Source: UBA10646 sp003456175 (GTDB lineage: Bacteria; Bacteroidota; Bacteroidia; Chitinophagales; Chitinophagaceae). From it: a stretch of 64,000 nucleotides of DNA. This document shows, piece by piece, positions 17,799-26,845 of the stretch (its first letter is position 1; every line of letters begins with the position of its first letter). Position numbers and translations under genes: made by a program. Under the pieces are notes generated by a model. That model saw nothing but the letters and a program-made list of their open reading frames with translations. It searched no databases and was not told the DNA's origin. The stretch covers positions 1 through 64,000 of the forward strand of contig DALYLQ010000007.1 of NCBI GenBank assembly GCA_031976225.1, read 5' to 3'.

Positions 17799-19916
17799 TT
17801 ATTTTATAATTTTTGATAATCGAGTGTGATATTCCAAATTACCACAATTGTAAACTTCTAGCGTATTTACTGTTCTTGTAAGTGCAGTATATATAATTTC
17901 TTCAAATTGTTTAACAAAAGTACCTTCTATGAACTTATTTTCTAATAATAATATTACTTTTTTATTTTCAAAACCTTTGTAGCTATGTATCGTACTAATG
18001 TTATTGTAATTTTGAAGTGGCACAAATAACTTTCGCAGAGCTTGTCTATACAATCGTATTTTTATTTCGGCAAGATTGTTGCGAATTGTTAAATCCTTTT
18101 TATTTCCTTTCAAAATTGAGACATAATCAGAAGAAAAAGTGTCCAAAATGTCTAAATCAAATATTATATTATCTTTATTAATTTTCTCTAGTTCTGAAAC
18201 GAATTTCTCCTTTTCGTATAATTTCTGCAGTGTAATTAGTGTTAAATACTTTACAGTTTCTCTAATATAAATTGGAGGAATATATTTGTTATTTCTATAT
18301 TTATGACAACTATTTAATTTATAATGATCTATATCTGAATTAAATTTTAAAATACCATATTCTGAATATAAAATATAATATTCAAAGTATATTTCTTGAG
18401 TCTCACACACAGAATTGATATTTGAACTGCCATAATAGTATCTTATGTATGCATCAAGTATCCGTATTGTTCTTAGTCTCATGCAAAGTATTGTCAAGTT
18501 ATCATAATTCTTTGAATTTATTAACTCTGCAATTTTAGGAATCATTGTGATTTCGCTCTCAGTATAAAGCGTATAGTTAAGTGAAGATTTTCTATTAATT
18601 TTATGGCTATAAAGCATAATCTCATCTCTGATTCTATTTGGGAATAGAGACTCTTGCAGTTGTTCTATTTTCTTTTGTATTTTAACTTCATTTCGATAAG
18701 ATCTTTTCAATAAATTTAACTGAAAATCTTTCTTGAATATTTCTTTTAAGGTAACAATATCATGTTTGGGTTCGGTAAATAATTTTTCAGAATGAGGCTT
18801 TTCATATATGGTCTGTAAGTTATCTATACAGCACACAATTTCGTCACAATTAGAATAGTATGTAGCTGCAATTGTCTCCAACCATTTTCCCTGAAAATCT
18901 TGTAATTCATCAATTAGTAATACTGAAAATGCTTCTTTGTAGTTATATCCCAAAAGTGGATAATTATTTTCTAAGTGTTTTATTAAGGCATTATAATCAA
19001 AGGTGCCATCCTCCGCTTTGACGCTGTTAAAAAGAATATTATTACAAAAATCAGATATTAGTTTATGATAGTTTATAATTTTTATATACCCTAACGAATA
19101 AGGGGATAATTCTTGAACTTTTAGTCTAATTAGATTAATTAGAGTAATGTTCATTGTTAGAACTAAAACTTGTTTTCTAGTACGTAAAAAGGCATTTACT
19201 GCTCTTCTAGCTATAATAGATGTTTTACCAGACCCTACAACTCCATTTATGTAATAAGCACCAGTCTTTGATTTTGATAGTCTTAGTTGTTGTATATTAA
19301 ATACCTCTTTTTCGGAAAAAAATGTTTCAGAATTATTAATTGAAACTCTTTCTAAAATTTTCTCAAATAACCCGTTTGGAAAGTGTAAGTTCTTCAATTC
19401 TGTTTTATCTATTATTTTTTCTACTATAGTGTTATATTCGTCATTCCCCCAAATTTCTAAAGATTCACTTTTTAAAAAATGCTCTTTTTTTTCTAAATGC
19501 CTTTTATAAAATTTATCTATTTCTTCTCTTGTATTTGCATTTAGTATTATCCAAGGTTTGATAAACTTTCCTATGCGAAAGTCTTCACTTAATTGAATAC
19601 AAATTTCAGGTATATGAAAATGAATGATATTTTCTTTATAGTTTAAAACTTGTTCCACAGGAGAAGCAACTGTAATTTCAGATTTAATTAACCAACTACC
19701 GGTTGGATTGACCTCTACATCATTTATATTCAATTCATGGATTTTTAAAATAAATACTCCCTTATTTTTATTTAGTATAAGAAAATTCAAGTAGTCTACC
19801 CCAAGCCATACATCAGTTATAATGATATACTCGTCACTAAGATTTTGAAATAATATATTTTCTAAATTTTTATACCTATTGTTATTTCTCTCCATTTTTC
19901 TAATTATCCTTGCCAT
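17799..19916 (-). CDS. NERD-domain SF1 (UvrD-like) helicase, candidate defence protein
   Basis: 705 residues. The N-terminal 180 resemble a nuclease-related (NERD) domain: GVDYLNFLIL then GVFILKI and later SPVEQVLNYKENI. The helicase core has Walker A GVVGSGKTS (225-233), Walker B LLIDELQDF (333-341), motif III CCIDNLQTIY, motif IV KRSYRNE (404-410), motif V STIHSYKGFE (641-650) and motif VI YTALTRTVN (676-684). In the NERD part the usual E-x-K catalytic pair reads K-I-H (58-60), so nuclease activity is doubtful. An alternative start lies at Met8 (19895). The gene is AT-rich and directly precedes the ATPase in one transcript. Function in defence or DNA repair is inferred, not shown. Confidence 0.78.
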   Translation of the reverse strand: MARIIRKMERNNNRYKNLENILFQNLSDEYIIITDVWLGVDYLNFLILNKNKGVFILKIHELNINDVEVNPTGSWLIKSEITVASPVEQVLNYKENIIHFHIPEICIQLSEDFRIGKFIKPWIILNANTREEIDKFYKRHLEKKEHFLKSESLEIWGNDEYNTIVEKIIDKTELKNLHFPNGLFEKILERVSINNSETFFSEKEVFNIQQLRLSKSKTGAYYINGVVGSGKTSIIARRAVNAFLRTRKQVLVLTMNITLINLIRLKVQELSPYSLGYIKIINYHKLISDFCNNILFNSVKAEDGTFDYNALIKHLENNYPLLGYNYKEAFSVLLIDELQDFQGKWLETIAATYYSNCDEIVCCIDNLQTIYEKPHSEKLFTEPKHDIVTLKEIFKKDFQLNLLKRSYRNEVKIQKKIEQLQESLFPNRIRDEIMLYSHKINRKSSLNYTLYTESEITMIPKIAELINSKNYDNLTILCMRLRTIRILDAYIRYYYGSSNINSVCETQEIYFEYYILYSEYGILKFNSDIDHYKLNSCHKYRNNKYIPPIYIRETVKYLTLITLQKLYEKEKFVSELEKINKDNIIFDLDILDTFSSDYVSILKGNKKDLTIRNNLAEIKIRLYRQALRKLFVPLQNYNNISTIHSYKGFENKKVILLLENKFIEGTFVKQFEEIIYTALTRTVNTLEVYNCGNLEYHTRLSKIIK

Positions 19917-19941
19917 ATAGAATCATTGTTTTAGCAGATAT

Positions 19942-20328
19942 CTAATTTACATATTTATTTATAATTATGCTATTAGGTGCTACATTAAATACAGCCTTAT
20001 AATAAGTAGTATCACCATCTGCAAAAACAACCCTCCTATTGTTTTGATTTTGAAGTTCAAGAACACCGTTTACTAAAAACTTTACTTCGGTGAATTTATA
20101 GCCTGTTGTTGTAGTAATGGTAACTGTGTACAAGCTGTCTTTTACAACAACAGTAAGTGCCGAATCTTGTTGCCAACTTAAGGGCTTATCACTCCCTTTG
20201 ATACTCACTTTTGTAATAGCGGTATCGTTGGGTGTAAGCAATTGATATACAACTGTTTTTTTGTATGTTTTTTGTACACAACTACAAGCCAAAAGTGTAA
20301 TTATAATACTGCAGATATAGGGTTTCAT
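19942..20328 (-). CDS. Predicted lipoprotein of unknown function
   Basis: 128 residues with a signal peptide and lipobox (LLACSC). The mature part is rich in beta-strand-like Val/Thr stretches (TTTTGYKFTEVKFLVNGV, DTTYYKAVFNV) and may be a small immunoglobulin-like or cell-surface domain. It overlaps the end of the doxX-like gene by four bases (ATGA-type coupling) and lies 25 bases upstream of the helicase, so the helicase and ATPase genes may be read through from this operon. Confidence 0.6.
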   Translation of the reverse strand: MKPYICSIIITLLACSCVQKTYKKTVVYQLLTPNDTAITKVSIKGSDKPLSWQQDSALTVVVKDSLYTVTITTTTGYKFTEVKFLVNGVLELQNQNNRRVVFADGDTTYYKAVFNVAPNSIIINKYVN

Positions 20329-20816
20329 AAGCGTAGTTTTTTAGCGATGATATAATCTACACCAAACCTACCTGAACCCATAAGCATGGTGTACAGTGTT
20401 ATCCAAAGAAAGCCTAAGGCGGGTAACATATTCCACATGCCATTACCGCTTTGCTGGAGGAATGCTGCTACAAGCATGGTACATACCAATAGCAATGAAA
20501 ATGGTCTGGTAGCTAAGCCTAGCATTAAAAAAATGCCACCTACAGCTTCGCTAAAAGCACCCATCCAAGCAAAAAAGGCTGGGAACATAGCAAAAATGCC
20601 ACCATACTGGGCAACATCGCCAGGGAACCAAAAAGCAACTTCAAAGAGTTGCAGATTATTGTCGGCAGGCGACCATGGCATGCCGAACTTAGCTGCACCA
20701 AAATCGGCTGCAAACAAGTAGCCACAAACAATTCGGGGGATGCACAAGAGTGCATCTTGCCACCAGTACGGAAGTATGATTGGCTTAATCACACTTTTTA
20801 AAAGAGAAGAAGGCAT
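20325..20816 (-). CDS. DoxX family membrane protein
   Basis: 163 residues with four hydrophobic segments. Family pieces are RIVCGYLFAADFGAAKFG at the first helix, FFAWMGAFSEAVGGIFLMLGLATR in the middle and a final WITLYTMLMGSGRFGVDY. DoxX proteins are small inner-membrane proteins sometimes linked to thiosulfate or redox metabolism; most, including this one, have no assigned reaction. The start (MPSSLLKS) gives a short cytoplasmic N-terminus. Confidence 0.82.
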   Translation of the reverse strand: MPSSLLKSVIKPIILPYWWQDALLCIPRIVCGYLFAADFGAAKFGMPWSPADNNLQLFEVAFWFPGDVAQYGGIFAMFPAFFAWMGAFSEAVGGIFLMLGLATRPFSLLLVCTMLVAAFLQQSGNGMWNMLPALGFLWITLYTMLMGSGRFGVDYIIAKKLRL

Positions 20817-20942
20817 AAGCAGTGATTTGCATTAGCTGAAACGCAATGAGCTGCCTTTTGTTTCATTATTCAACCTCTATTTGTGTAGTTTATTTAACAA
20901 TGTGATTGATTGTATTGATTTCGTTGGTTCTTTTTGTCTCGT

Positions 20943-20957
20943 CATTTACCGTAAGGT
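20943..20957 (-). repeat. Exact copy of the 15-base word (reverse orientation)
   Basis: CATTTACCGTAAGGT, in the gap between the end of the glycosylase gene and the start of the DoxX gene, two bases before the glycosylase stop. Confidence 0.9.
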
Positions 20958-20958
20958 A

Positions 20959-21570
20959 TTACTGCTTACCACTTACATATTTGTTGTTGCATACAAAAAA
21001 GCGGTAAGGGAGCAATGCATCTTCTTTTGCATAAGCAACGCCAATACGTGGGCTGCTTTTAATGCTATTGGCAGGGTATGTGTAACCATCACTAGCTATA
21101 AAAATGGTATTGCTTTGTAAGGAGAAGCCATTAAGTGCTTGGGTAATACCCAAAGCTTTTGAGAGCTTACCAGGCCCTTGTGTAGGTAAGCCTTTGTGCT
21201 GGCAGCGTGCTTGCATGATGGCTTCGCCAATAATGGGTTCGGCGGCTCTTATGAGTACCGCTTCAGGATGGTTGGCATGGTTCGTAACTACATTGAATAA
21301 GTAATGAATGCCGTAGCACAAATACACGTAAGCTACACCGCCCGCAGCATACATAATTTCGGTACGCTTGGTACGGCGATTGCCATAGGCATGGCAAGCC
21401 TTATCGGTAATGCCTTGGTAGGCTTCAGTTTCTACAATACGGGCTGCGGTTAGTTGTTCGTTAATATTGGTTACAATAATTTTCCCTAATAAGTCTTGTG
21501 CAAGCGCTACTACATTGTGATGCAGAAAGTAAGTGGTGGCCAGTTTTTCCCAATGTGGTGGTAGTTGCAT
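20959..21570 (-). CDS. DNA-3-methyladenine glycosylase (AAG/MPG family)
   Basis: 203 residues. Removes alkylated or deaminated purines at the start of base-excision repair. Diagnostic blocks are ALAQDLLGKIIV, RIVETEAYQG (active-site Glu in ETEAY), DKACHAYGNRRTKR, YVYLCYGIHYLFNVVT and AVLIRAAEP, then GPGKLSKALGI. Length is usual for bacterial AAG-type enzymes. It is divergent from the EI24 gene with 38 bases between them. Confidence 0.94.
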   Translation of the reverse strand: MQLPPHWEKLATTYFLHHNVVALAQDLLGKIIVTNINEQLTAARIVETEAYQGITDKACHAYGNRRTKRTEIMYAAGGVAYVYLCYGIHYLFNVVTNHANHPEAVLIRAAEPIIGEAIMQARCQHKGLPTQGPGKLSKALGITQALNGFSLQSNTIFIASDGYTYPANSIKSSPRIGVAYAKEDALLPYRFFVCNNKYVSGKQ

Positions 21571-21608
21571 AACGCCGAAAGATTACATTTACCGCAAAAT
21601 ACACCCTT

Positions 21609-22391
21609 GTGCTAAAAGCGTTAATACTTGCATTTACGAGCTATTATAAGGCACATCAGCTTATTCAAAAACATAAGCTGTGGAAGTGGATTGTATTACC
21701 CGGAATACTGTACGCTTTACTATTTGGGGTGAGTATGTATTTTTTTGGCAGTAGTGCTAGCAGCTTTATTGGCTGGATTTGGAAAATAACCAGCCTAGAC
21801 AAATGGCTTGCAGCCGTTGATAGTGGTATACTTAGTTTTTTGTTTACCCTTACAGGCGTAATGCTTTGGCTGGTATTAATGTTGTTTTACTTTTCGTTGT
21901 TCAAATATGTTTGGTTAATTATAGGTTCGCCTGTATTCGCTTATTTAAGTGAAAAAACAGAAGCTATTATCGACGGTAAAACGTACACTTTTAGCTGGCA
22001 ACAATTATGGAAAGATGTACTTCGGGGTATACAAATAGCCCTACGTAATACCCTTTGGCAAACGGTATATACTTTTAGCATTCTCTTACTTTCATTCATG
22101 CCTTTAGTGGGGTGGATAACGCCGTTACTAGCATTACTTATTGAATGTTACTATTATGGCTTTTCAATGCTTGATTATAGTTGTGAACGTAAGAAAATGA
22201 CTGCTGCGGAAAGTATTTTCTTTATCGGTCGTAATAAAGGTTTAGCCATTGGTAATGGCATCATTTTTTACTTGATGCATTTGATACCTGTAATTGGTTG
22301 GCTATTGGCACCCGCTTATGCAGTAATTGCAGCCACCGTTAGCTTAAACCCTGCAACCACCACTCAAAAAAAGTACCACGTAACGGTATAA
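21609..22391 (+). CDS. EI24 (CysZ-like) membrane protein
   Basis: 260 residues with about five or six hydrophobic segments and the EI24 family layout: LILAFTSYYKAHQLIQKHKL at the N-terminus, FKYVWLIIGSPVFAYLSEKTE in the middle and YGFSMLDYSCERKKM late. The CysZ branch carries sulfate; most Bacteroidota members are uncharacterised. The start is GTG at 21609, because no ATG precedes the first helix. A terminator is not obvious before feoB, 87 bases on. Confidence 0.75.
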   Translation: MLKALILAFTSYYKAHQLIQKHKLWKWIVLPGILYALLFGVSMYFFGSSASSFIGWIWKITSLDKWLAAVDSGILSFLFTLTGVMLWLVLMLFYFSLFKYVWLIIGSPVFAYLSEKTEAIIDGKTYTFSWQQLWKDVLRGIQIALRNTLWQTVYTFSILLLSFMPLVGWITPLLALLIECYYYGFSMLDYSCERKKMTAAESIFFIGRNKGLAIGNGIIFYLMHLIPVIGWLLAPAYAVIAATVSLNPATTTQKKYHVTV

Positions 22392-22448
22392 GTTTCCGAT
22401 TTGATAAGCGTAGTTCCTCTTATCGTAAGGTATTACTTACGTAAAAGT

Positions 22449-22456
22449 TATTTTTG
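22449..22456 (+). promoter_or_regulatory. Candidate -7 box of feoB with an adjoining TTACGTAA word
   Basis: TATTTTTG matches TAnnTTTG and ends 21 bases before the TTG start. ACTTACGTAAAAG (22435-22447) lies directly in front of it, where the -33/-7 spacer would be. No TTG is found at 19-base spacing. Confidence 0.45.
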
Positions 22457-22477
22457 CTTCCATTTAAATAAGCACTG

Positions 22478-24598
22478 TTGGAAAGTTCTCGTCTTAATAT
22501 AGCATTGGTTGGTAACCCTAATAGCGGTAAAAGTTCATTGTTTAATGTACTTACGGGCTTAAATCAAAAAGTAGGCAACTTTCCGGGTGTTACGGTAGAT
22601 AAAAAAACAGGTATTACAAAGTTAGATGCCGATACAGCAGTAAATCTGATAGACTTACCCGGAACTTACAGCTTGTATCCACGAAGAGCCGATGAATGGG
22701 TTGCCTATAAGGTATTAATGCAGGTAGATGAAGCCATTAAACCCGATGTTGTTTTATTAGTAGCCGATGCCAGCAACCTAAAACGTAATTTGTTATTTTG
22801 TAGTCAAATCATCGACTTAAAGTATCCGGTAGTGGTAGCCTTAACGATGATGGATTTGGCAAGAACAAAAGGTATTGATATTGATATTCCTGAATTAGAG
22901 CGTGAATTAGGTGTGCCGGTAGTGCCTATTAATCCGAGAAAGGAAAAAGGTATTGCACAATTGAAGAAAACTTTGTTGGCTAAAACCAAAAACTTACACG
23001 CACCACCCACTTATCAATTTATACAGAATCAAGAATTGGCGCCCGAAGCAATAACAAAGGTGCGGGCTTTGTATCCTGAATTAACGAATTATGCTGCTAT
23101 ACATTATTTGATTCATCACGAGCAGTTTCCTTTAACAGCAAAAGAGCAGCAAGCAATAGAGCAAATTGAAATAGAAACTGTATTTAGCCCTACCAAAACA
23201 CAGGCTAATGAAATTGTACAACGCTATGCTCGTATCCGTCAAATTATGCAGCAAGCGGTAGTTGAACCCGATCCGCTACAAAAAAAGCTATTCACAGAAA
23301 AGCTCGATAACATTTTACTACATCGTATTTGGGGTTATGTGATTTTATTGGCAACCCTTTTTCTATTATTCCAGAGTATTTTTTGGCTTGCTAGCTATCC
23401 GATGGATGCGATTGAGGCAGGCTTTTCTTGGGTTGGTGGTTGGTTGGCCAACCATTTACCGCAAGGTTGGTGGAGCGATTTAATTATTAATGGGTTGGTG
23501 GCTGGCTTAAGTGGTATATTGGTATTTGTGCCACAAATTATGATTTTGTTTGGACTAATAACGTTGTTAGAAGATACCGGCTATATGGCTCGTATTTCGT
23601 TTTTAAGTGATAAACTCATGCGAAAAGTGGGGCTTAACGGCAAAAGTGTAATGCCTATGATTAGTGGCTTTGCTTGTGCCGTACCAGCCATTATGAGTGC
23701 AAGAGCTATTGAAAATAGAAAAGAACGCTTACTCACAATTATGGTAACACCGTTACTTAGTTGTAGTGCCCGCTTACCCGTATTTACCATTCTAATTGCT
23801 TTAGTAGTACCTGATCATTACTATATGGGTTGGCTTAGCTTACAAGGATTGGTAATGATGGGTTTGTATTTACTTGGTGTGGTAATGGCGCTTTTGGTAA
23901 GCTTAATTTTAAAGCTACTCATTAACATACAAGAAAAAAGCTTCTTTATTCTAGAGTTGCCAACTTATCGGAGTCCTCGCTGGAAGAATGCAGGCATTAC
24001 CATGGTAGAAAAAGCTAAAATTTTTGTAACCGATGCCGGTAAGATCATTATGCTGATAAGCTTGCTTATTTGGTTTTTGAGTAATTATGGCCCTTCCGGT
24101 AAAATAGATGCCGTTAATGCTAAGTATGAAGCTGCAATTGCTACAGCGGAAAGTGATAGTTTGAAACAAAATCTGGAAAAAGCCTGGCAAACAGAAAAGC
24201 TACAATTTAGCTATGCCGGCGTTATCGGCAGAACTATTGAGCCATCTATTGCACCGTTGGGGTTCGATTGGAAAATTGGTATTGCATTGGTAACAAGTTT
24301 TGCTGCACGTGAAGTATTTGTAGGCACCATGGCCACATTATACAGTGTAGATGAAGCTGAAGATGCAAGCCTACGTGAAAAAATGCAAGCCGCCGTAAGA
24401 GCCGACGGTACACCCGTGTATAATATTGCAACTGCTTTAAGTTTAATGGTGTTTTACGTGCTAGCCATGCAATGTATGAGTACCCTAGCTGTAGTAAAAC
24501 GTGAAACTAAAAGTTGGAAATGGCCTACCATACAACTGATATACATGACGGTGTTGGCATATGGTATGAGTTGGATAACGTATCAATTGTTCAGTTGA
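22478..24598 (+). CDS. feoB: Ferrous iron transporter FeoB
   Basis: 706 residues. Takes up Fe(II) across the inner membrane. The N-terminal G domain shows G1 GNPNSGKSS (residues 12-20), the switch region VGNFPGVTVDKK, G3 DLPGTYSLYP and a G4-like region around LTMMDLA; the C-terminal half has the two Gate segments (GYMARISFLSDKLMRKVGL; SCSARLPVFTILI) and about eight transmembrane helices. The start is TTG at 22478. No feoA lies next to it, and none of the FeoA-like SH3 fusion is visible at the N-terminus. Confidence 0.95.
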   Translation: MESSRLNIALVGNPNSGKSSLFNVLTGLNQKVGNFPGVTVDKKTGITKLDADTAVNLIDLPGTYSLYPRRADEWVAYKVLMQVDEAIKPDVVLLVADASNLKRNLLFCSQIIDLKYPVVVALTMMDLARTKGIDIDIPELERELGVPVVPINPRKEKGIAQLKKTLLAKTKNLHAPPTYQFIQNQELAPEAITKVRALYPELTNYAAIHYLIHHEQFPLTAKEQQAIEQIEIETVFSPTKTQANEIVQRYARIRQIMQQAVVEPDPLQKKLFTEKLDNILLHRIWGYVILLATLFLLFQSIFWLASYPMDAIEAGFSWVGGWLANHLPQGWWSDLIINGLVAGLSGILVFVPQIMILFGLITLLEDTGYMARISFLSDKLMRKVGLNGKSVMPMISGFACAVPAIMSARAIENRKERLLTIMVTPLLSCSARLPVFTILIALVVPDHYYMGWLSLQGLVMMGLYLLGVVMALLVSLILKLLINIQEKSFFILELPTYRSPRWKNAGITMVEKAKIFVTDAGKIIMLISLLIWFLSNYGPSGKIDAVNAKYEAAIATAESDSLKQNLEKAWQTEKLQFSYAGVIGRTIEPSIAPLGFDWKIGIALVTSFAAREVFVGTMATLYSVDEAEDASLREKMQAAVRADGTPVYNIATALSLMVFYVLAMQCMSTLAVVKRETKSWKWPTIQLIYMTVLAYGMSWITYQLFS

Positions 24599-24648
24599 GT
24601 AAGTGATACTAAGAGGTAACTATTGCTAGTCAGCTTGATAACGGTAAT

Positions 24649-24687
24649 AATAACAATGGGGCGGCCGAAGGCCGCCCCATTGTTATT
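24649..24687. terminator. GC-rich palindrome between convergent genes (copy 2)
   Basis: AATAACAATGGGGCGGCC and GGCCGCCCCATTGTTATT form a perfect 18-bp stem with loop GAA, between the ends of feoB and paaZ. The core ATGGGGCGGCCG-n-AGGCCGCCCCAT is shared with copy 1 at 11649-11679. Confidence 0.78.
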
Positions 24688-24718
24688 GAATTTTACATGA
24701 TTATTTACGTAAGTACAG

Positions 24719-26773
24719 CTACACTTGCGATTGCATTTTAACCATCGTTAAAATAGTAGCAACACCAACAATAGGGTCTTCGCTATCATCAAATATTTCT
24801 ACGTACCATTTTACAATACCTTTTGGTACATCGGTTTCGTCTTTTAATTCTTGTGGTAGTTTTTCTTTACAAGTAAAGCGTACATGAATAGTGGTGCCAG
24901 CATATACGGGCTTGGTGAAGCGTAACTCATCAATACCATAATTCAATAACACCGGATTTTTTCTGCTGCCCGGTACAAACAAACCTGCCGCTGCACTCAT
25001 AATGAAATACCCATGTGCTACGGGTTGTTCAAACAACGTGCCTGCCAAACTGGTATGATCGGTATGAGCATAAAAATGATCCCAACTTAAGTTGGCAAAT
25101 GCTTTGATGTCGGCATCGGTAATGGTACGCTTACCGGTTACAATTTGTTCACCAACAGTAAGCTCTTCAAAGTACTTCTCAAATGGATGCACCCTTGTTG
25201 CAATACCGGCTGCTCCCGGCATGTATTGATTGGTAATAGCAGTAATCATTTCTGGGCTACCTTGTATTGCCACACGTTGCATATAGTGTTTTACGCCACG
25301 CATACCACCCATTTCTTCGCCACCACCAGCACGGCCAGGGCCGCCATGTACTAATAATGGTAACGGACTACCATGGCCTGTACTTTCTTTAGCACATTGG
25401 GCATTTAATACCAACATTCTACCATGCCATGCACCAGCACCTAATACAAAGTTTTTGGCAATGCTAGCATCGGCTGTTACAATACTGCTTACCAACGAGC
25501 CTTTGCCCATTTTAGCAAGCTGTATAGCTTCATCGGTAGTACGATAGGGCATAAGTGTACTTACGGGTCCGAACGCTTCTACCTCGTGTACCTCTTGGCT
25601 GTTAAATGGATTTTCGTTAAGCAATAAAATCGGACTCATGAATGCTCCCGCTTGTGCATCGGCATCTATTACTTCAACACTATCTAAGCTGCCATAAATA
25701 ATTTGACTACTAGCGAGTAGTCTTTGAACCTGTTCACGTACTTCGTTACGTTGTGTATTGCCAGCTAGTGCACCCATACGCACCTTTTCATTGAATGGGT
25801 TGCCAATAGTGGTTTGTGCTAATGCTTTGCCGAGGGCAATGTGTACATCTTCTATTTTATCTTCAGGTACAAAAATTCTACGGATAGCGGTACATTTTTG
25901 ACCACATTTTACCGTCATTTCTTTGCGAACCTCTTTTATAAACAAGTCCCACTCGGGCATATCGGGGGTAACATCTTTACCTAACACAATACAGTTCAAG
26001 CTGTCGGCTTCCATGTTAAAAGGAACATTGTTCGCCAAAATTTGCTCACTGCTTCTGAGCATTAAACCAGTGTGTGCACTGCCTGTAAAAGTTACCACAT
26101 CTTGTGCTGTAACATGAGAAAGCATATCGCCGGCACTACCACAAATAAGTTGAAGCGCACCTTGCGGTAAAATACCACTCGCAGCAATTTCACGTACTAC
26201 TGCTTCGGTTAAAAAGCTAGTAACAGTGGCGGGCTTCACCACGGCGGGTACGCCTGCTAATAAGTTCACTGCTATTTTTTCTAGCATGCCCCATACCGGA
26301 AAGTTAAAGGCGTTAATATGCACCGCAACGCCTTCTTTAGGTACTAAAAGGTGGTGGCCCATAAAGGTGCCTGCTTTGCCTAACCCATGCGGGTCGCCGT
26401 CGAGGCAGAAGGATTCGTTTGGAAATTTTCGGCGTAGGCTTGCATTGGCAAATAAGTTGCCAATACCGCCTTCAATATCTATCCAGCTATCGGCTTTGGT
26501 GGCACCTGTTTGATACGATAATTCGTAAAATTTGGGTAAGTGGTTGCGCAAATGCAAGGCCAATGCTTTTAGCATGAGTCCTCTTTCGTGAAAGGTCATT
26601 TGCCGTAAGGCAGGGTTACCAACTTCTCTGGCGTAATGGAGTATGTCTTTAAAATCGAGGCCTTTGGTGCTGGCAGTAAAGTTGGGTGCACCCGTTACTG
26701 CGTTGTATAGGGCTTGGCCTTGTCCGTCGCCCTTGATCCAACTACCTAAAATATAGTTTTCGAGTTGTTGCAT
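24719..26773 (-). CDS. paaZ: PaaZ: bifunctional aldehyde dehydrogenase/enoyl-CoA hydratase
   Basis: 684 residues with an aldehyde dehydrogenase domain (about 1-515) and a MaoC-type (R)-hydratase domain (about 535-684). In phenylacetate breakdown PaaZ opens the oxepin-CoA ring and oxidises the resulting aldehyde. Seen are the catalytic Glu in FNMEADSLNCIVLG, Cys in VKCGQKCTAIRR, the cofactor loop TFTGSAHTG, and in the hydratase the Asp and His of DHFYAHTDH plus QPVAHGYF. No other paa genes are in the window, so the rest of the pathway must lie elsewhere or the protein has another use. Confidence 0.93.
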   Translation of the reverse strand: MQQLENYILGSWIKGDGQGQALYNAVTGAPNFTASTKGLDFKDILHYAREVGNPALRQMTFHERGLMLKALALHLRNHLPKFYELSYQTGATKADSWIDIEGGIGNLFANASLRRKFPNESFCLDGDPHGLGKAGTFMGHHLLVPKEGVAVHINAFNFPVWGMLEKIAVNLLAGVPAVVKPATVTSFLTEAVVREIAASGILPQGALQLICGSAGDMLSHVTAQDVVTFTGSAHTGLMLRSSEQILANNVPFNMEADSLNCIVLGKDVTPDMPEWDLFIKEVRKEMTVKCGQKCTAIRRIFVPEDKIEDVHIALGKALAQTTIGNPFNEKVRMGALAGNTQRNEVREQVQRLLASSQIIYGSLDSVEVIDADAQAGAFMSPILLLNENPFNSQEVHEVEAFGPVSTLMPYRTTDEAIQLAKMGKGSLVSSIVTADASIAKNFVLGAGAWHGRMLVLNAQCAKESTGHGSPLPLLVHGGPGRAGGGEEMGGMRGVKHYMQRVAIQGSPEMITAITNQYMPGAAGIATRVHPFEKYFEELTVGEQIVTGKRTITDADIKAFANLSWDHFYAHTDHTSLAGTLFEQPVAHGYFIMSAAAGLFVPGSRKNPVLLNYGIDELRFTKPVYAGTTIHVRFTCKEKLPQELKDETDVPKGIVKWYVEIFDDSEDPIVGVATILTMVKMQSQV

Positions 26774-26845
26774 AATGTGCTATTGATGCTTACAAAACTA
26801 ATGACTGTTAGTTGATTCTGTTGCGAATTATTCTGTTGTTTGTGT

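Noticed and set aside
15883..19916. Calling the helicase/ATPase pair Gabija
   Set aside because: The ATPase has only about 80 residues after its switch His and shows no TOPRIM motifs; the helicase has an extra NERD-like domain and the gene order is reversed.
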